A stretch of 64,000 nucleotides of DNA. Origin: Actinomycetes bacterium (GTDB lineage Bacteria > Actinomycetota > JAICYB01). Position 1 is the first letter of the stretch, and every line of letters begins with the position of its first letter. Shown here one piece after another: positions 51,475 to 60,003 of the stretch. The translations under genes and the position numbers were made by a program. The notes beneath the pieces are model-generated. The model was not told the DNA's origin. It saw nothing but the letters and a program-made list of their open reading frames with translations, and searched no databases. The stretch is taken from positions 1 through 64,000 of the forward strand of contig JAICYB010000015.1 of the NCBI GenBank assembly GCA_025934435.1. Direction: 5' to 3'.

Positions 51475-53166
51475 GTGAGCGAGGATCGCCCGACGCTGTT
51501 CGCGGGCGCGAGTGCGTCCGCGCAGCGCGTCGGCGATCACGCCGGGAAGGCGATCGCGCGCGCGCTCCGTGACAACGGCGTCGACGTGATCTTCACGCTC
51601 TGCGGCGGTCACGTGCTGCCGATCCTCGACGGGTGCATCGACGCGGGCATACGCATCGTCGACACGCGGCACGAGGGAGCGGCCGTCATGGCGGCGGCGG
51701 CGTACGCGACGTCGACGCGCAAGCCCGGTGTCGCGGCGATCACCGCCGGACCGGGGTTCACGAACGCCGTTACGGGTATCGCCGACGCGAATCACTCCGG
51801 CACGCCGGTCGTCGTCCTCGGGGGACGAACCCCGCTGAAGTCCTGGAAACGCGACGCGATCCAAGACGTCGACCAGCTCGCGATCGCGCGTGTCATCACG
51901 AAGCGGGTCGTCCTCTGCCTCGAAGGAAGCCGCGCCGGCGAGTACGTCGCGGACGCGTTGTGGCACGCGACGTCACCGCGCGCCGGCGCGGTGTACGTGG
52001 AACTGCCGACCGATGTCCTGCTCGACCCGCCCGGCGGCTCACCGGGCTGGGAGCCCGGCTTCCCATCGAACGTCGAGCCGGCCGCAGCCTCGGTCGGGCA
52101 GCTCACCGCGATGCTCGAACGCGCTGAGCGCCCCGTCCTGCTCTGCGGTTCGGGTGCGCACTACAGCGGTGCGGACGAAGCACTCGCGCGCTTCTCCGAT
52201 CGCACGAAGGTTCCGGTCACGACGACGGGACCCGCCCGGGGACTGCTCCCCGACTCCCATCCCGGATGTCTCGGCGGACTGGCGCACGGCGGCGTCGCCG
52301 TCGCGCTCGCCGATCTCGTCGTCGTCGCCGGCTCTCGTTTCGACGGGAATCTCCTGTTCGGCGGATCGCCGCTGTTCCAGTCGCACCAGCGCATCGCGCA
52401 GATCGACGTCCGGCGTGAAGCGTTCGGTGGAAATCGCACACCGGACCTCGCCGTGCTCGGTGACGTCGGTGCGGTGCTCGACGCGATCGACATCGCACCG
52501 AAAGACGCGTGGCTCGCCGAGTCGCGTACCTACGCGGACTCATCGCGCAAAGCATGGAGCGACGAGAGTGATGCGTCCGCCGACGGGGTTCACCCGGGCT
52601 TCCTCGCGCGCGCGGTGAATGCCGCCGCGCCGCGCGACCGCACGCTCGTCGCCGACGGAGGCGACATCCTCACGTGGGCGATAGCGCACTTCACCGCGGA
52701 ACGCGCCGGTTCGATCCTCACGACGGGAACGGCGCTCGGCACGCTCGGTGTCGGGGTGCCGTTCGCCGTCGGCGCGAAGGCGGCTCGCCGAAGCGACACG
52801 GTCATCTGCCTCACCGGCGACGGAGCGTTCGGGTTCTGCGCGATGGAGGTCGACACGTCGGCGCGGCTCGGTCTCCCCGTCGTCGTGGTCGTGTCGAATA
52901 ACGGCGCATGGGCGGACGTCCAGCACGAACAGAGCGCCTGGTTCGGCGGCGACCGGATCGTCGCGTCCGAACTCGGCTTCTCGCGCTACGAGAAGCTCGC
53001 CGAGATGGTCGGCGGTTTCGGTGCCTACGTCGAAGAGCCGGCCGACGTGCAGCCGGCGATCGAGGAAGCGATCGCGTCCGGGAAGACGTCAGTCGTGAAC
53101 GTTCGGACGGACCCCTCCGTCGTCTCCGAGATCCTCCGCGGGATCGGGCAGCTCGGCGTTATGTGA
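51475..53166 (+). CDS. Thiamine diphosphate-dependent lyase/decarboxylase (2-hydroxyacyl-CoA lyase or ALS-like)
   Basis: A 563-residue enzyme of the acetolactate synthase/oxalyl-CoA decarboxylase superfamily. Catalytic Glu67 lies in DTRHEGAAVMAAAAYA, GPGFTNAVTGIADA follows, and the cofactor motif GDGAFGFCAMEVDTSARLG with a later NN (near residue 475) closes the site. The sequence CGGHVLPILDG fits the 2-hydroxyacyl-CoA lyase subgroup. It starts with GTG 51475, only 10 bp after the protease stop. Reaction could be cleavage or synthesis of 2-hydroxyacyl-CoA. Acetolactate synthase is less likely, as no regulatory subunit is adjacent. Confidence 0.85.
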   Translation: MSEDRPTLFAGASASAQRVGDHAGKAIARALRDNGVDVIFTLCGGHVLPILDGCIDAGIRIVDTRHEGAAVMAAAAYATSTRKPGVAAITAGPGFTNAVTGIADANHSGTPVVVLGGRTPLKSWKRDAIQDVDQLAIARVITKRVVLCLEGSRAGEYVADALWHATSPRAGAVYVELPTDVLLDPPGGSPGWEPGFPSNVEPAAASVGQLTAMLERAERPVLLCGSGAHYSGADEALARFSDRTKVPVTTTGPARGLLPDSHPGCLGGLAHGGVAVALADLVVVAGSRFDGNLLFGGSPLFQSHQRIAQIDVRREAFGGNRTPDLAVLGDVGAVLDAIDIAPKDAWLAESRTYADSSRKAWSDESDASADGVHPGFLARAVNAAAPRDRTLVADGGDILTWAIAHFTAERAGSILTTGTALGTLGVGVPFAVGAKAARRSDTVICLTGDGAFGFCAMEVDTSARLGLPVVVVVSNNGAWADVQHEQSAWFGGDRIVASELGFSRYEKLAEMVGGFGAYVEEPADVQPAIEEAIASGKTSVVNVRTDPSVVSEILRGIGQLGVM

Positions 53167-53557
53167 GACGGGCTTCGTCCCGGAGCGGCTGGAAGATCTC
53201 GATCGGATTGCCCGACGGGTCGTCCACGAGGATCTGCTTGCCGCCGACGCCCGTCACGATGTCGTTCCGGAAGCTCGCCCCGCCATCGCGCAGCTTCTCG
53301 ACGAACGACTCGATGTCGTCGACCTCGATCGCGAAGCGGTTCCACCCGCCGGGTTCGGGGACGCGGCCGTCCGGCATCGACATCCCGCCCCCTCCGGATG
53401 GATTCGGTGCCGACAGGACGAGACGCAGATCGCCGCGCGACAGCATCGCGAACGGCGGCGCGGGATGCATGTCGAGGTTGAAGCCGAGGAGTCTCGTGTA
53501 GAAGTCGATCGCGGCATCGACGTCATGCACGATGTAACGCACCTGTACTTTCGCCAT
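53159..53557 (-). CDS. VOC-family glyoxalase-like protein
   Basis: A 132-residue single-domain vicinal oxygen chelate protein (VRYIVHDVDAAIDFYTRLLGFNLD, then FAIEVDDIESFVEKLRDGGA and ILVDDPSGNPIEIFQPL). The usual His/Glu metal ligands are only partly retained, with Glu124 in NPIEIF being the clearest. It may be a metal-free binding or dioxygenase-like protein. It overlaps the TPP enzyme gene by 8 bp on the opposite strand. Confidence 0.82.
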   Translation of the reverse strand: MAKVQVRYIVHDVDAAIDFYTRLLGFNLDMHPAPPFAMLSRGDLRLVLSAPNPSGGGGMSMPDGRVPEPGGWNRFAIEVDDIESFVEKLRDGGASFRNDIVTGVGGKQILVDDPSGNPIEIFQPLRDEARLT

Positions 53558-53566
53558 ACGTCGAGC

Positions 53567-54448
53567 CTATCGCGCGGCTTTGATCGCTTCATAGACTGCG
53601 CGATTACGCGGCACGTCGATGCCGAGCTCGGCCCCCATCCGGACGATCGCTCCGTTGAAGGTTTCGAGCTCGATCTTCCGTCCGCGCGCGAAGTCGCGGC
53701 TCATCGACGACATGGCGCCCGGATCGATCCCTTCCGCGTAATGCATGCGCTTCGCGACGAACGCATCGTCGAGCGGGACGCCCTTGGCCAACGCCACATC
53801 GAAACACTCACCGACGATCGCTTCGAACTCGTCCCGGATGGACGGATCACTCATCAACTCTCCCATCGGTTTCTGATGGAGCGTCGTGAGACCCGCCATG
53901 CCGCACATCAAGGCCATCTTCTCCCAGAGCGACACGCGCGCATCGGCCGCGACGATCGGTTCGATCCCTTCGACGTCGATCCAGGAGCGCACACGTTCGA
54001 CACGCTGCGTCACTCCCCGCCCGTCGAGCTCGCCGAAGCGGATCCACGCGTAGTTCGAAACGCAGTGCACATGTCCGGGTTCGGGAAGATCGGCGACGAT
54101 CCCCGTCGAACCGCCGAGCACCACATCGCCCAACTCCTCACGGACGACGAACGGAGCGTCGACGCCGTTCTGGAGCGTCAGCACGACGTCACCTCGGACG
54201 ACCGCATCCTGGAGGTCGTAGGTCTTCACGCAGATGAGCACGAGGTCGAACGGCCCCGAAGCCTTCTCCACGGCCTGGACGGTGAGATCGAACGATCCCA
54301 TCGCGCCCGTGATGTGCAAACCGTCCGAGCGCAAGGCGTCCAGGTTCGGCCCCCGTGCGGCGAAGACCACGTCGTGACCACCGCGCAGCAGGCATCCGCC
54401 GAAGTAGCCGCCGACGGCACCGGCGCCGAAGACGAGCACGCGCGCCAT
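53567..54448 (-). CDS. 2-dehydropantoate 2-reductase-family protein (PanE/ApbA)
   Basis: A 293-residue NADPH-dependent reductase. The Rossmann motif is VLVFGAGAVGGYFGGCLLRGGHDV, then LICVKTYD with the catalytic Lys and the TLQNGVD motif. The C-terminal helical domain has SSMSRDFARGRKIELETFNGAIV. It would reduce ketopantoate to pantoate in coenzyme A synthesis or a related 2-keto acid. True panE cannot be separated from paralogues by sequence alone. It lies 1 bp downstream of apt in the same direction. Confidence 0.87.
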   Translation of the reverse strand: MARVLVFGAGAVGGYFGGCLLRGGHDVVFAARGPNLDALRSDGLHITGAMGSFDLTVQAVEKASGPFDLVLICVKTYDLQDAVVRGDVVLTLQNGVDAPFVVREELGDVVLGGSTGIVADLPEPGHVHCVSNYAWIRFGELDGRGVTQRVERVRSWIDVEGIEPIVAADARVSLWEKMALMCGMAGLTTLHQKPMGELMSDPSIRDEFEAIVGECFDVALAKGVPLDDAFVAKRMHYAEGIDPGAMSSMSRDFARGRKIELETFNGAIVRMGAELGIDVPRNRAVYEAIKAAR

Positions 54449-54449
54449 G

Positions 54450-55001
54450 TCAGTACTTCAGCAGGGAGAAAACGTCGACGTCGCCGAGTGCGCGTCGTCC
54501 CGAAAGGAACTCGAGCTCGATGATCACGCCGACGCCGAGCACTTCGGCGCCGAGCTCGCGGATCACATCGCACGCGGCGCGCGCCGTGCCGCCCGTCGCT
54601 AGCACATCGTCGACGATCACCACGCGATCGCCGGACGATACCGCGTCGATGTGCACCTCGAGCCGTTCTGCGCCGTACTCGAGCGTGTAGTCGATGCCGC
54701 GGACCTCCGAGGGAAGCTTCCCTTTCTTCCGCAGTGGGACGAACCCCGCGCCGAGCCGGTACGCCACGGGAGCGGCGACGATGAATCCGCGAGCCTCGAT
54801 CCCGACGACGTGCGTCACGTTCGAACCGACGAAACGCTCCGCAACGTGATCGATCGCCGTCGCGAACGCTTGCTGGTCGGCGAGGAGCGGCGTGATGTCT
54901 TTGAACATGATCCCGGGCGAGGGGAAGTCCGGGATGTCGCGGATCAGCGACATCAGATCTTCGATGCTTCTTGGCCCCTCCGCCGCGCTGCGGGGTGTCA
55001 A
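54450..55001 (-). CDS. apt: Adenine phosphoribosyltransferase
   Basis: A 183-residue purine salvage enzyme forming AMP from adenine and PRPP. It has IRDIPDFPSPGIMFKDITPLLAD, GIEARGFIVAAPVAYRLG and the PRPP loop VVIVDDVLATGGTA. TTG 55001 overlaps the secF stop (TTGA), in keeping with the 4-bp overlaps elsewhere here. ATG 54953 would give a 167-residue form. In Actinomycetota and Firmicutes apt usually lies between secDF and relA. Confidence 0.92.
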   Translation of the reverse strand: MTPRSAAEGPRSIEDLMSLIRDIPDFPSPGIMFKDITPLLADQQAFATAIDHVAERFVGSNVTHVVGIEARGFIVAAPVAYRLGAGFVPLRKKGKLPSEVRGIDYTLEYGAERLEVHIDAVSSGDRVVIVDDVLATGGTARAACDVIRELGAEVLGVGVIIELEFLSGRRALGDVDVFSLLKY

Positions 55002-56137
55002 CGCTTGCGGCGCTTCTTCTTCTTGCGCCGCGGCGGCGGGCCACCCTTGCGCTGCTGCTGTCCACCGCCACTCTGCTGCGCCTGCGGCTGCGCCGGCGTC
55101 GTCGCCGTGACCGCGCCGGATGGAACCGTCGCCGGCGCCGTCAGCGGAGCGGACGGAGCAACGGGCTGCGCGGGGACGGCCATCGTGTCCTGGCCGCGGG
55201 CCGCTATGCGCTGACGCAGCTGCGACCAGCGCGGCTCGCGTTCCTTCCACACCGCGACGATCGGCGTCGCGACGAAGATCGAGGAATACGTTCCGGCCAG
55301 GATGCCGATGAAGAGCGCAAGCGCGAGCTCGCGAAGGGTCTGCGCGCCGAGGAGGTAGGAACCGACGAACAGCAGCGACCCGACCGGGAGCAGCGCGGTC
55401 GCGGATGTGTTGATCGAGCGGACGAGCACCTGGTTGAGCGCATCGTTCGACGCTGCGGAGTACGTGGTTCGTCCCGCGGCGGAGAGTTGCGCCGTGCGCT
55501 CCTTCACGCGGTCGAAGATCACGACGGTGTCATAGAGCGAATAACCAAGGATCGTGAGCAGTGCGATGACCGTCGCCGGAGTCACTTCGATGCCGGTGAG
55601 CGCATAGATCCCCGCCGTCACCAGGAGGTCGTGCACGACGGCGATGAACGCCGCACCCGCCATCTTCGGTTCGAGACGGACCGATAGGAAGACAACGAGG
55701 ACGAGCAGGAAGATGATCAGCGCGCGGACGGCCTTCGCCGTGATCTGCGCGCCCCATTTCGGTCCGACATCGGTGACGCTGACGTCGGTCGGACGGATCC
55801 CCGCCACGTTCGCGATCGCGTTCACGGCCTTCGTCTGCTCCGATGGTGGTTCGTGCTTCGTCTCGACGAGGACGCCGTTCTTCCCGATGACCTGGACGGT
55901 CGCGTCCGACAACCCCGCTTTCCCGAGTGCGTTCCGGACGCTTTGCACGTTGATCGACGATGTCTTCGCCTGCGCCGTGAACTCGGTGCCGCCGCGGAAG
56001 TCGAGACCGGCGTTGATGCCCCGCACACCGAGCAGGACGATGCTGATCAGCATCACCGAGCCGGTGATGATGAACCACATGCGCGACCGGCCCACGACGT
56101 TCAGATGGAACCCGTGGGTCCGCATCTGGCGCATCAT
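54998..56137 (-). CDS. secF: Protein translocase subunit SecF
   Basis: A 379-residue inner-membrane protein that, with SecD, uses the proton gradient to complete Sec-dependent export. It has the LDFRGGTEF motif, six membrane segments and the SVRLEPKMAGAAFIAVVHDLLVTAGIYAL and GYSLYDTVVIFDRVKE signatures. The C-terminus carries an unusual low-complexity extension (Gln/Gly-rich, then PPPRRKKKKRRKR). It overlaps secD by 4 bp. Confidence 0.95.
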   Translation of the reverse strand: MMRQMRTHGFHLNVVGRSRMWFIITGSVMLISIVLLGVRGINAGLDFRGGTEFTAQAKTSSINVQSVRNALGKAGLSDATVQVIGKNGVLVETKHEPPSEQTKAVNAIANVAGIRPTDVSVTDVGPKWGAQITAKAVRALIIFLLVLVVFLSVRLEPKMAGAAFIAVVHDLLVTAGIYALTGIEVTPATVIALLTILGYSLYDTVVIFDRVKERTAQLSAAGRTTYSAASNDALNQVLVRSINTSATALLPVGSLLFVGSYLLGAQTLRELALALFIGILAGTYSSIFVATPIVAVWKEREPRWSQLRQRIAARGQDTMAVPAQPVAPSAPLTAPATVPSGAVTATTPAQPQAQQSGGGQQQRKGGPPPRRKKKKRRKR

Positions 56138-57546
56138 GTCGGCGCCACCTGCAGATCCTGCATACCGACACTCTTCATGTCGGCCGCCTTGCGGTTACGG
56201 GACACGAGCGCGACGAACGGATGCGCGTAGAAGTACAGCATCGCGATATCGAGGAGTCCCGAGATGCCGAGCGTCAAAGCGAATCCCTTCACCGGACCGA
56301 CGGCGATCGCCCACAGGATGATCGCGGCAAGGAACGTGACGCCGTCGGCGGCGAGGTTCGTCCGGAACGCGCTGCGGAAGGCGCGCTCCGCCGAGCTCCG
56401 CAGGGTCTTCCCCTCCTTGAGCTCATCTTTCACACGTTCGAAATAGATGATGTACGAGTCCGCGGCGATACCAACGGACACGATCAAACCTGCGACGCCG
56501 GCGAGCGTCAGCGAGAACCCGCGCGTGACGCCGATGACACCGATCACGCCGAGGACGAGCACGCCGAAGATCCCGAGACCCAGCAGTGTGACGAGCCCGA
56601 GCAGCCGGTAGAAGACGAACATGTAGATCGCGACGAGGATGAGGCCGATCGCGCCGGCGATGAGTCCGGAGCGCAGGGACGCCGAACCGAGCGTGGCGCT
56701 CACCTCTTGCACCTGCGAACGCTGCAGCGTGACGGGAAGCTGACCCGTCGACAGCACGAGCGCGAGGTCCTTCGCGGTCTGCTCGTTGAAGTTGCCCGTG
56801 ATCTGCGACTTGCCGTCGGTGATCGCGCTCTGCACGGACGGCGCCGACTCCACGACGCGGTCGAGCACGATCGCGATCGCGCCCTTCCCCGCGAGCCGGG
56901 TCGTCATCGCGCCCCACGCTTTCGTGCCGCGCGAGTCGAAGTTCAGCTGGACGACCCACCCGCCGGATGTCTGGTCGAACTGCGCGAACGGCTGGCGCAC
57001 GTCGTTGCCGAGCACTTCGGCCGGGCCGAGCTTGTACCAGGTCTTGCCGTCCTTCGACGGGAACGTGACGGGGGTCTTGATCGGATCGCCCGACGAGAGC
57101 TTCCAACCCTTCTTCGCCATGAGCGCGTCGACGGCGCGGTTGTACGCGGCCGTCCCGCGGTGAAGGTTGTTGCTCGGCGGCGTGTCGACAGCCACCGAGT
57201 TCACCACCTCGCGGAAACGGAGCTGCGCGGTCTGTCCGATAACGGAGAGTGCGCGCTGGCGGTCCTTGATACCAGGGAGCTGGACGATGATGTTGTTCGA
57301 TCCCGAACGGGAAACGTCCGGCTCCTGCGCACCGAGCGAGTCGATGCGGTTGCGGATGATGTTGACCGTTTCGTCCAGGACGCCCGGCTTCACTTTCCCC
57401 TTCGCGGTGAGCACGACGGAGATGCCGCCCTGGAGGTCGAGGCCGAGCTTCGGACGCCACTTGAACACTGTGAGCCCGGCGAGCGCGACGAGCGTGATGA
57501 GGAATACCGCGACGAGCGAAACGAGGTACCGACTTGTGTTCTTCAC
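56134..57546 (-). CDS. secD: Protein translocase subunit SecD
   Basis: A 470-residue inner-membrane partner of SecF. N-terminal membrane segment, then LGLDLQGGISVVL, the periplasmic P1 domain (LPGIKDRQRALSVIGQTAQLRFREV) and six membrane segments with GSASLRSGLIAGAIGLILVAIYM and GIAADSYIIYFERVKDEL. It is shorter than the E. coli form, as usual in Actinomycetota. It overlaps secF by 4 bp and is 15 bp downstream of yajC. Confidence 0.95.
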   Translation of the reverse strand: MKNTSRYLVSLVAVFLITLVALAGLTVFKWRPKLGLDLQGGISVVLTAKGKVKPGVLDETVNIIRNRIDSLGAQEPDVSRSGSNNIIVQLPGIKDRQRALSVIGQTAQLRFREVVNSVAVDTPPSNNLHRGTAAYNRAVDALMAKKGWKLSSGDPIKTPVTFPSKDGKTWYKLGPAEVLGNDVRQPFAQFDQTSGGWVVQLNFDSRGTKAWGAMTTRLAGKGAIAIVLDRVVESAPSVQSAITDGKSQITGNFNEQTAKDLALVLSTGQLPVTLQRSQVQEVSATLGSASLRSGLIAGAIGLILVAIYMFVFYRLLGLVTLLGLGIFGVLVLGVIGVIGVTRGFSLTLAGVAGLIVSVGIAADSYIIYFERVKDELKEGKTLRSSAERAFRSAFRTNLAADGVTFLAAIILWAIAVGPVKGFALTLGISGLLDIAMLYFYAHPFVALVSRNRKAADMKSVGMQDLQVAPT

Positions 57547-57561
57547 GTTATCGCTGGTTCG

Positions 57562-57885
57562 TCACGCGTCCGGCAGGCGCTTGGAGATCGCACCTTTATC
57601 GATCTTGATCACGACCCCGTCGGCGACCTGGAGCGAGATGGTGGTGTCGTCGACGCGGCGGATCGTCCCCACGATGCCGCCGGCGGCCACGACGCGGTCG
57701 CCCTGCTTCAGGTTGGTCGTCATGGATCGCTGATCCTTCGCCCGCCGCTGCTGCGGACGCATGATCAGGAAGTAGAACACCCCACCGATGAGGACGATGG
57801 GAAGGAACGCGGTCAGAGGGTTGCTCTGGGTCTTCGCGGTGGTCCCCGCGGCCAGGAGCAGCGGGAACACGATATGGGCTGCCAT
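57562..57885 (-). CDS. yajC: Preprotein translocase subunit YajC
   Basis: A 107-residue accessory subunit of SecDF. It has one membrane segment (LPIVLIGGVFYFLIMRPQQRRAKDQ) and the cytoplasmic KQGDRVVAAGGIVGTIRRVDD motif. It heads the yajC-secD-secF-apt run. A TATCCT-like -10 element may lie in the short region upstream, but it is not clear. Confidence 0.93.
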   Translation of the reverse strand: MAAHIVFPLLLAAGTTAKTQSNPLTAFLPIVLIGGVFYFLIMRPQQRRAKDQRSMTTNLKQGDRVVAAGGIVGTIRRVDDTTISLQVADGVVIKIDKGAISKRLPDA

Positions 57886-57945
57886 GAGGCCGTTATCCTA
57901 CCGGACCCCCGATTGCCGGGGTGCGCTCATGGGTACACCGCTGCG

Positions 57946-58323
57946 GTGAACATCCAAACGACTCGCAAGCGTCTCGAAGAACGGCAGCGCGACCTCGAGC
58001 AGATCATCCGCGCCGCAGAAGAGCAGGGCGCGACGGACGAACCCCAGACGGCCGTCTCCGGTGAGATGGCGGGCACCGACCAGCACACGGCGGACGCCGC
58101 CGCGGACACCATGGAGCGCGAGATGGCGCTCTCGGTGAAGGAGTCGACCGAGGCCCACCTGGCCGACGTCCGCCGCGCCTTCACGCGCCTCGAGGACGGA
58201 ACCTACGGACGCTGTCTCGTCTGCGACACCCCGATCCCCGAAGGCCGCCTGGAAGCGAAGCCGGAAGCGGAGTACTGCGTCCAACACGAACCGGCCGCGC
58301 TGCCAACGGAGGGGGCCGCGTAG
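57946..58323 (+). CDS. DksA/TraR-type C4 zinc-finger protein
   Basis: A 125-residue protein with an N-terminal coiled coil (RKRLEERQRDLEQIIRAAEEQG and a second helix to residue 75) and a C-terminal zinc finger with Cys-x2-Cys and Cys-x2-His (CLVCDTPIPEGRLEAKPEAEYCVQH). Such proteins bind the RNA polymerase secondary channel. In actinobacteria related ones (RbpA-unrelated, TraR-like) modulate transcription. The GTG 57946 start is chosen. Longer frames are shadows. It is divergent from yajC. Confidence 0.83.
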   Translation: MNIQTTRKRLEERQRDLEQIIRAAEEQGATDEPQTAVSGEMAGTDQHTADAAADTMEREMALSVKESTEAHLADVRRAFTRLEDGTYGRCLVCDTPIPEGRLEAKPEAEYCVQHEPAALPTEGAA

Positions 58324-58407
58324 GAGGCCTTCGCACTGCCGAGTGGGTTTCGGTCGTACAGGGACCAAACCCACTCGCGCAACGCGCCCACACTCGCCCG
58401 GTGCGGA

Positions 58408-59223
58408 CTAATCCGACGACGTCGTTGCCTCGCGACCGATCGCACCGAGTGGAGGTCCCGTCGCATCGGGCGGAGGCTGCGGCGGCTGATCCCAGTTTGC
58501 GAGGTCCGGTCGGCGTTCGAAGACGTGTGACGGCTTCCAGCCAAGCATCGACCTCGCCTTCTGGTTCGACACCGCCCAGCCGGGGTTGTCCGGCACGAGG
58601 TTGAACACCTCGAAGCCGTGGATGTCTCTCTCGAGGGCAAGTCGAAAGGCCGCGGCGATGTCGTCGACGTGCGTCCCGCGACGTTCCATGACACCTGGCT
58701 CATGCACCGCGGCGAGCCGCAGGACGATGCCGCGCATCCCTCGACGGACGACGAAGTGATGCACGATCGTTTCGGCCAGCAGCTTCGCGAGGCCGTAGTC
58801 GTCCGCACGGTCGAACGAGAACGGGTCGTCCGTCTCGTCGAGCGGTTGAGCGAGATCGATATGTCCGTAGACGGACAGCGATGACGCGAACACACAGAGC
58901 GTCGCGCCGAGTCGTTCGGCTTCGTTGAGGACGACCCACGTCCCGCGAACGGTCACGTCGAGTTGCAGCGCGGCATTGTCCTCCGGCGTGAGCTCGTCGT
59001 AGGTTCGAGCGAACGCTAGGTGGACGACCCCGTCCAACGGAGCGTGCGGCTCGAGAGCGGAGCGCACCGACCGCCAATCAGTGAGGTCGGCTTGGACCGA
59101 CACGCCGACGTCGGGCTTCTGCGGCCAGCGGTCGAGCAGCACGAGCTCGTGGTCGTCCGACAGAACACGACGCACCGCTCGACCGACAACACCGGCTGAA
59201 CCTGTGACGAGCATCTTCACCAC
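58408..59223 (-). CDS. NAD-dependent epimerase/dehydratase (extended SDR)
   Basis: A 271-residue enzyme with the nucleotide-binding motif LVTGSAGVVGRAV, an active-site Ser near VFASSLSVYG and the Tyr/Lys pair in DYGLAK. It may act on a nucleotide sugar or an aldehyde. The C-terminal tail is Pro-rich and unconserved. It starts with GTG 59223 and an internal ATG at 59214 is possible. Divergent from the NUDIX gene by about 80 bp. Confidence 0.87.
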   Translation of the reverse strand: MVKMLVTGSAGVVGRAVRRVLSDDHELVLLDRWPQKPDVGVSVQADLTDWRSVRSALEPHAPLDGVVHLAFARTYDELTPEDNAALQLDVTVRGTWVVLNEAERLGATLCVFASSLSVYGHIDLAQPLDETDDPFSFDRADDYGLAKLLAETIVHHFVVRRGMRGIVLRLAAVHEPGVMERRGTHVDDIAAAFRLALERDIHGFEVFNLVPDNPGWAVSNQKARSMLGWKPSHVFERRPDLANWDQPPQPPPDATGPPLGAIGREATTSSD

Positions 59224-59307
59224 TCGACCCTACTGAGAGAGGCTGAGCCGCCGTAGTGATCGCTTCGACTCTGGCGCCTCTCTGAGCGGGTCTTTACCTT
59301 TGCAGTG

Positions 59308-59793
59308 ATGACAACGGCAAAGGTTCGGGAGAACGGCGGGGACTGGACCGTTGTCTGGCACGGGCCCGACGACGAGCCGGTCGGCAAAGCCCACGGCGCG
59401 ACGGCGATCTGCATCACGGAATCACATGAGCTCGTGGTCGTCAGCGCTGATGGGCAGAGATGGGGCCTTCCCGGTGGTCGGACGGAGCCCGGTGAGTCGT
59501 GGGAAGACACCATGCGCCGTGAGATGTGGGAGGAAGCGTGCGCCAACATCCGGCAAGCACGACTCCTCGGGTTCATCCACGCGACGTGCCACTCCGGGCA
59601 TGAGGAAGGCTTGATCCTCGTCCGCTCGCAATGGCGCGCCGACGTATCCCTCGCGGACTGGTTGCCGGAGTACGAAATCGCGTACCGACGCACCGTTCCC
59701 GTAGACGAGTGGCGAGCCCATGCGCATTTAAGCGATGGATGGGAGCCGATATTCGCGCGCTTCTTCAGCGAGGCCGGCTTCGTCTCCGAGTAG
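59308..59793 (+). CDS. NUDIX hydrolase
   Basis: A 161-residue phosphohydrolase that cleaves nucleoside diphosphate-linked compounds. The full NUDIX box is GGRTEPGESWEDTMRREMWEEA, with the REMWEE metal-binding glutamates. The N-terminus (WTVVWHGPDDEPVGKAHGATAICITE) is atypical for the main subfamilies. ATG 59308 is chosen, with GTG 59305 possible. Substrate unknown. Confidence 0.9.
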   Translation: MTTAKVRENGGDWTVVWHGPDDEPVGKAHGATAICITESHELVVVSADGQRWGLPGGRTEPGESWEDTMRREMWEEACANIRQARLLGFIHATCHSGHEEGLILVRSQWRADVSLADWLPEYEIAYRRTVPVDEWRAHAHLSDGWEPIFARFFSEAGFVSE

Positions 59794-59867
59794 CCCGAAG
59801 CGTCGGCCAGTGGCAACTCGAAGGTCGCGTCGCTACAGTGGCAGTGACCGCGGAAGGAGGTGACCCG

Positions 59868-59912
59868 ATGAATACGTATGTCTCTCGGGTGCCCTTCCGT
59901 TCGTTCGCCTAG
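59868..59912 (+). CDS. 14-residue leader peptide
   Basis: A tiny open frame encoding MNTYVSRVPFRSFA and ending at TAG 59910-59912. Its ribosome-binding site is AAGGAGGTGA, an almost complete match to the 16S anti-Shine-Dalgarno, 4 bp before ATG. That strength and the absence of any larger gene in this frame suggest a translated leader. It carries two Arg codons in the second half (CGG, CGT) and lies inside the first hairpin upstream of the methyltransferase gene. Confidence 0.55.
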   Translation: MNTYVSRVPFRSFA

Positions 59913-59999
59913 TCGGTCATCGAACCGGACGGCACCCGTCTCCACGCGAGGCCGAGTGGCTTACGGCTGCCCGCCTCGTCCCCATCGACGAAGGAGACG
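59886..59999 (+). promoter_or_regulatory. Hairpin leader of the methyltransferase gene (putative attenuator)
   Basis: An 8-bp stem CGGGTGCC (59886-59893) with GGCACCCG (59931-59938) spans most of the leader peptide's second half and its stop, with an inner TTCG/CGAA-flanked extension. GAGGC/GCCTC (59948-59977) forms a second stem. CGTCTCC (59937-59943) is fully complementary to GGAGACG (59993-59999), the ribosome site of the methyltransferase at 60004, so that site may be hidden. Translation of the leader could change which stems form. Confidence 0.5.
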
Positions 60000-60003
60000 T
60001 TTC

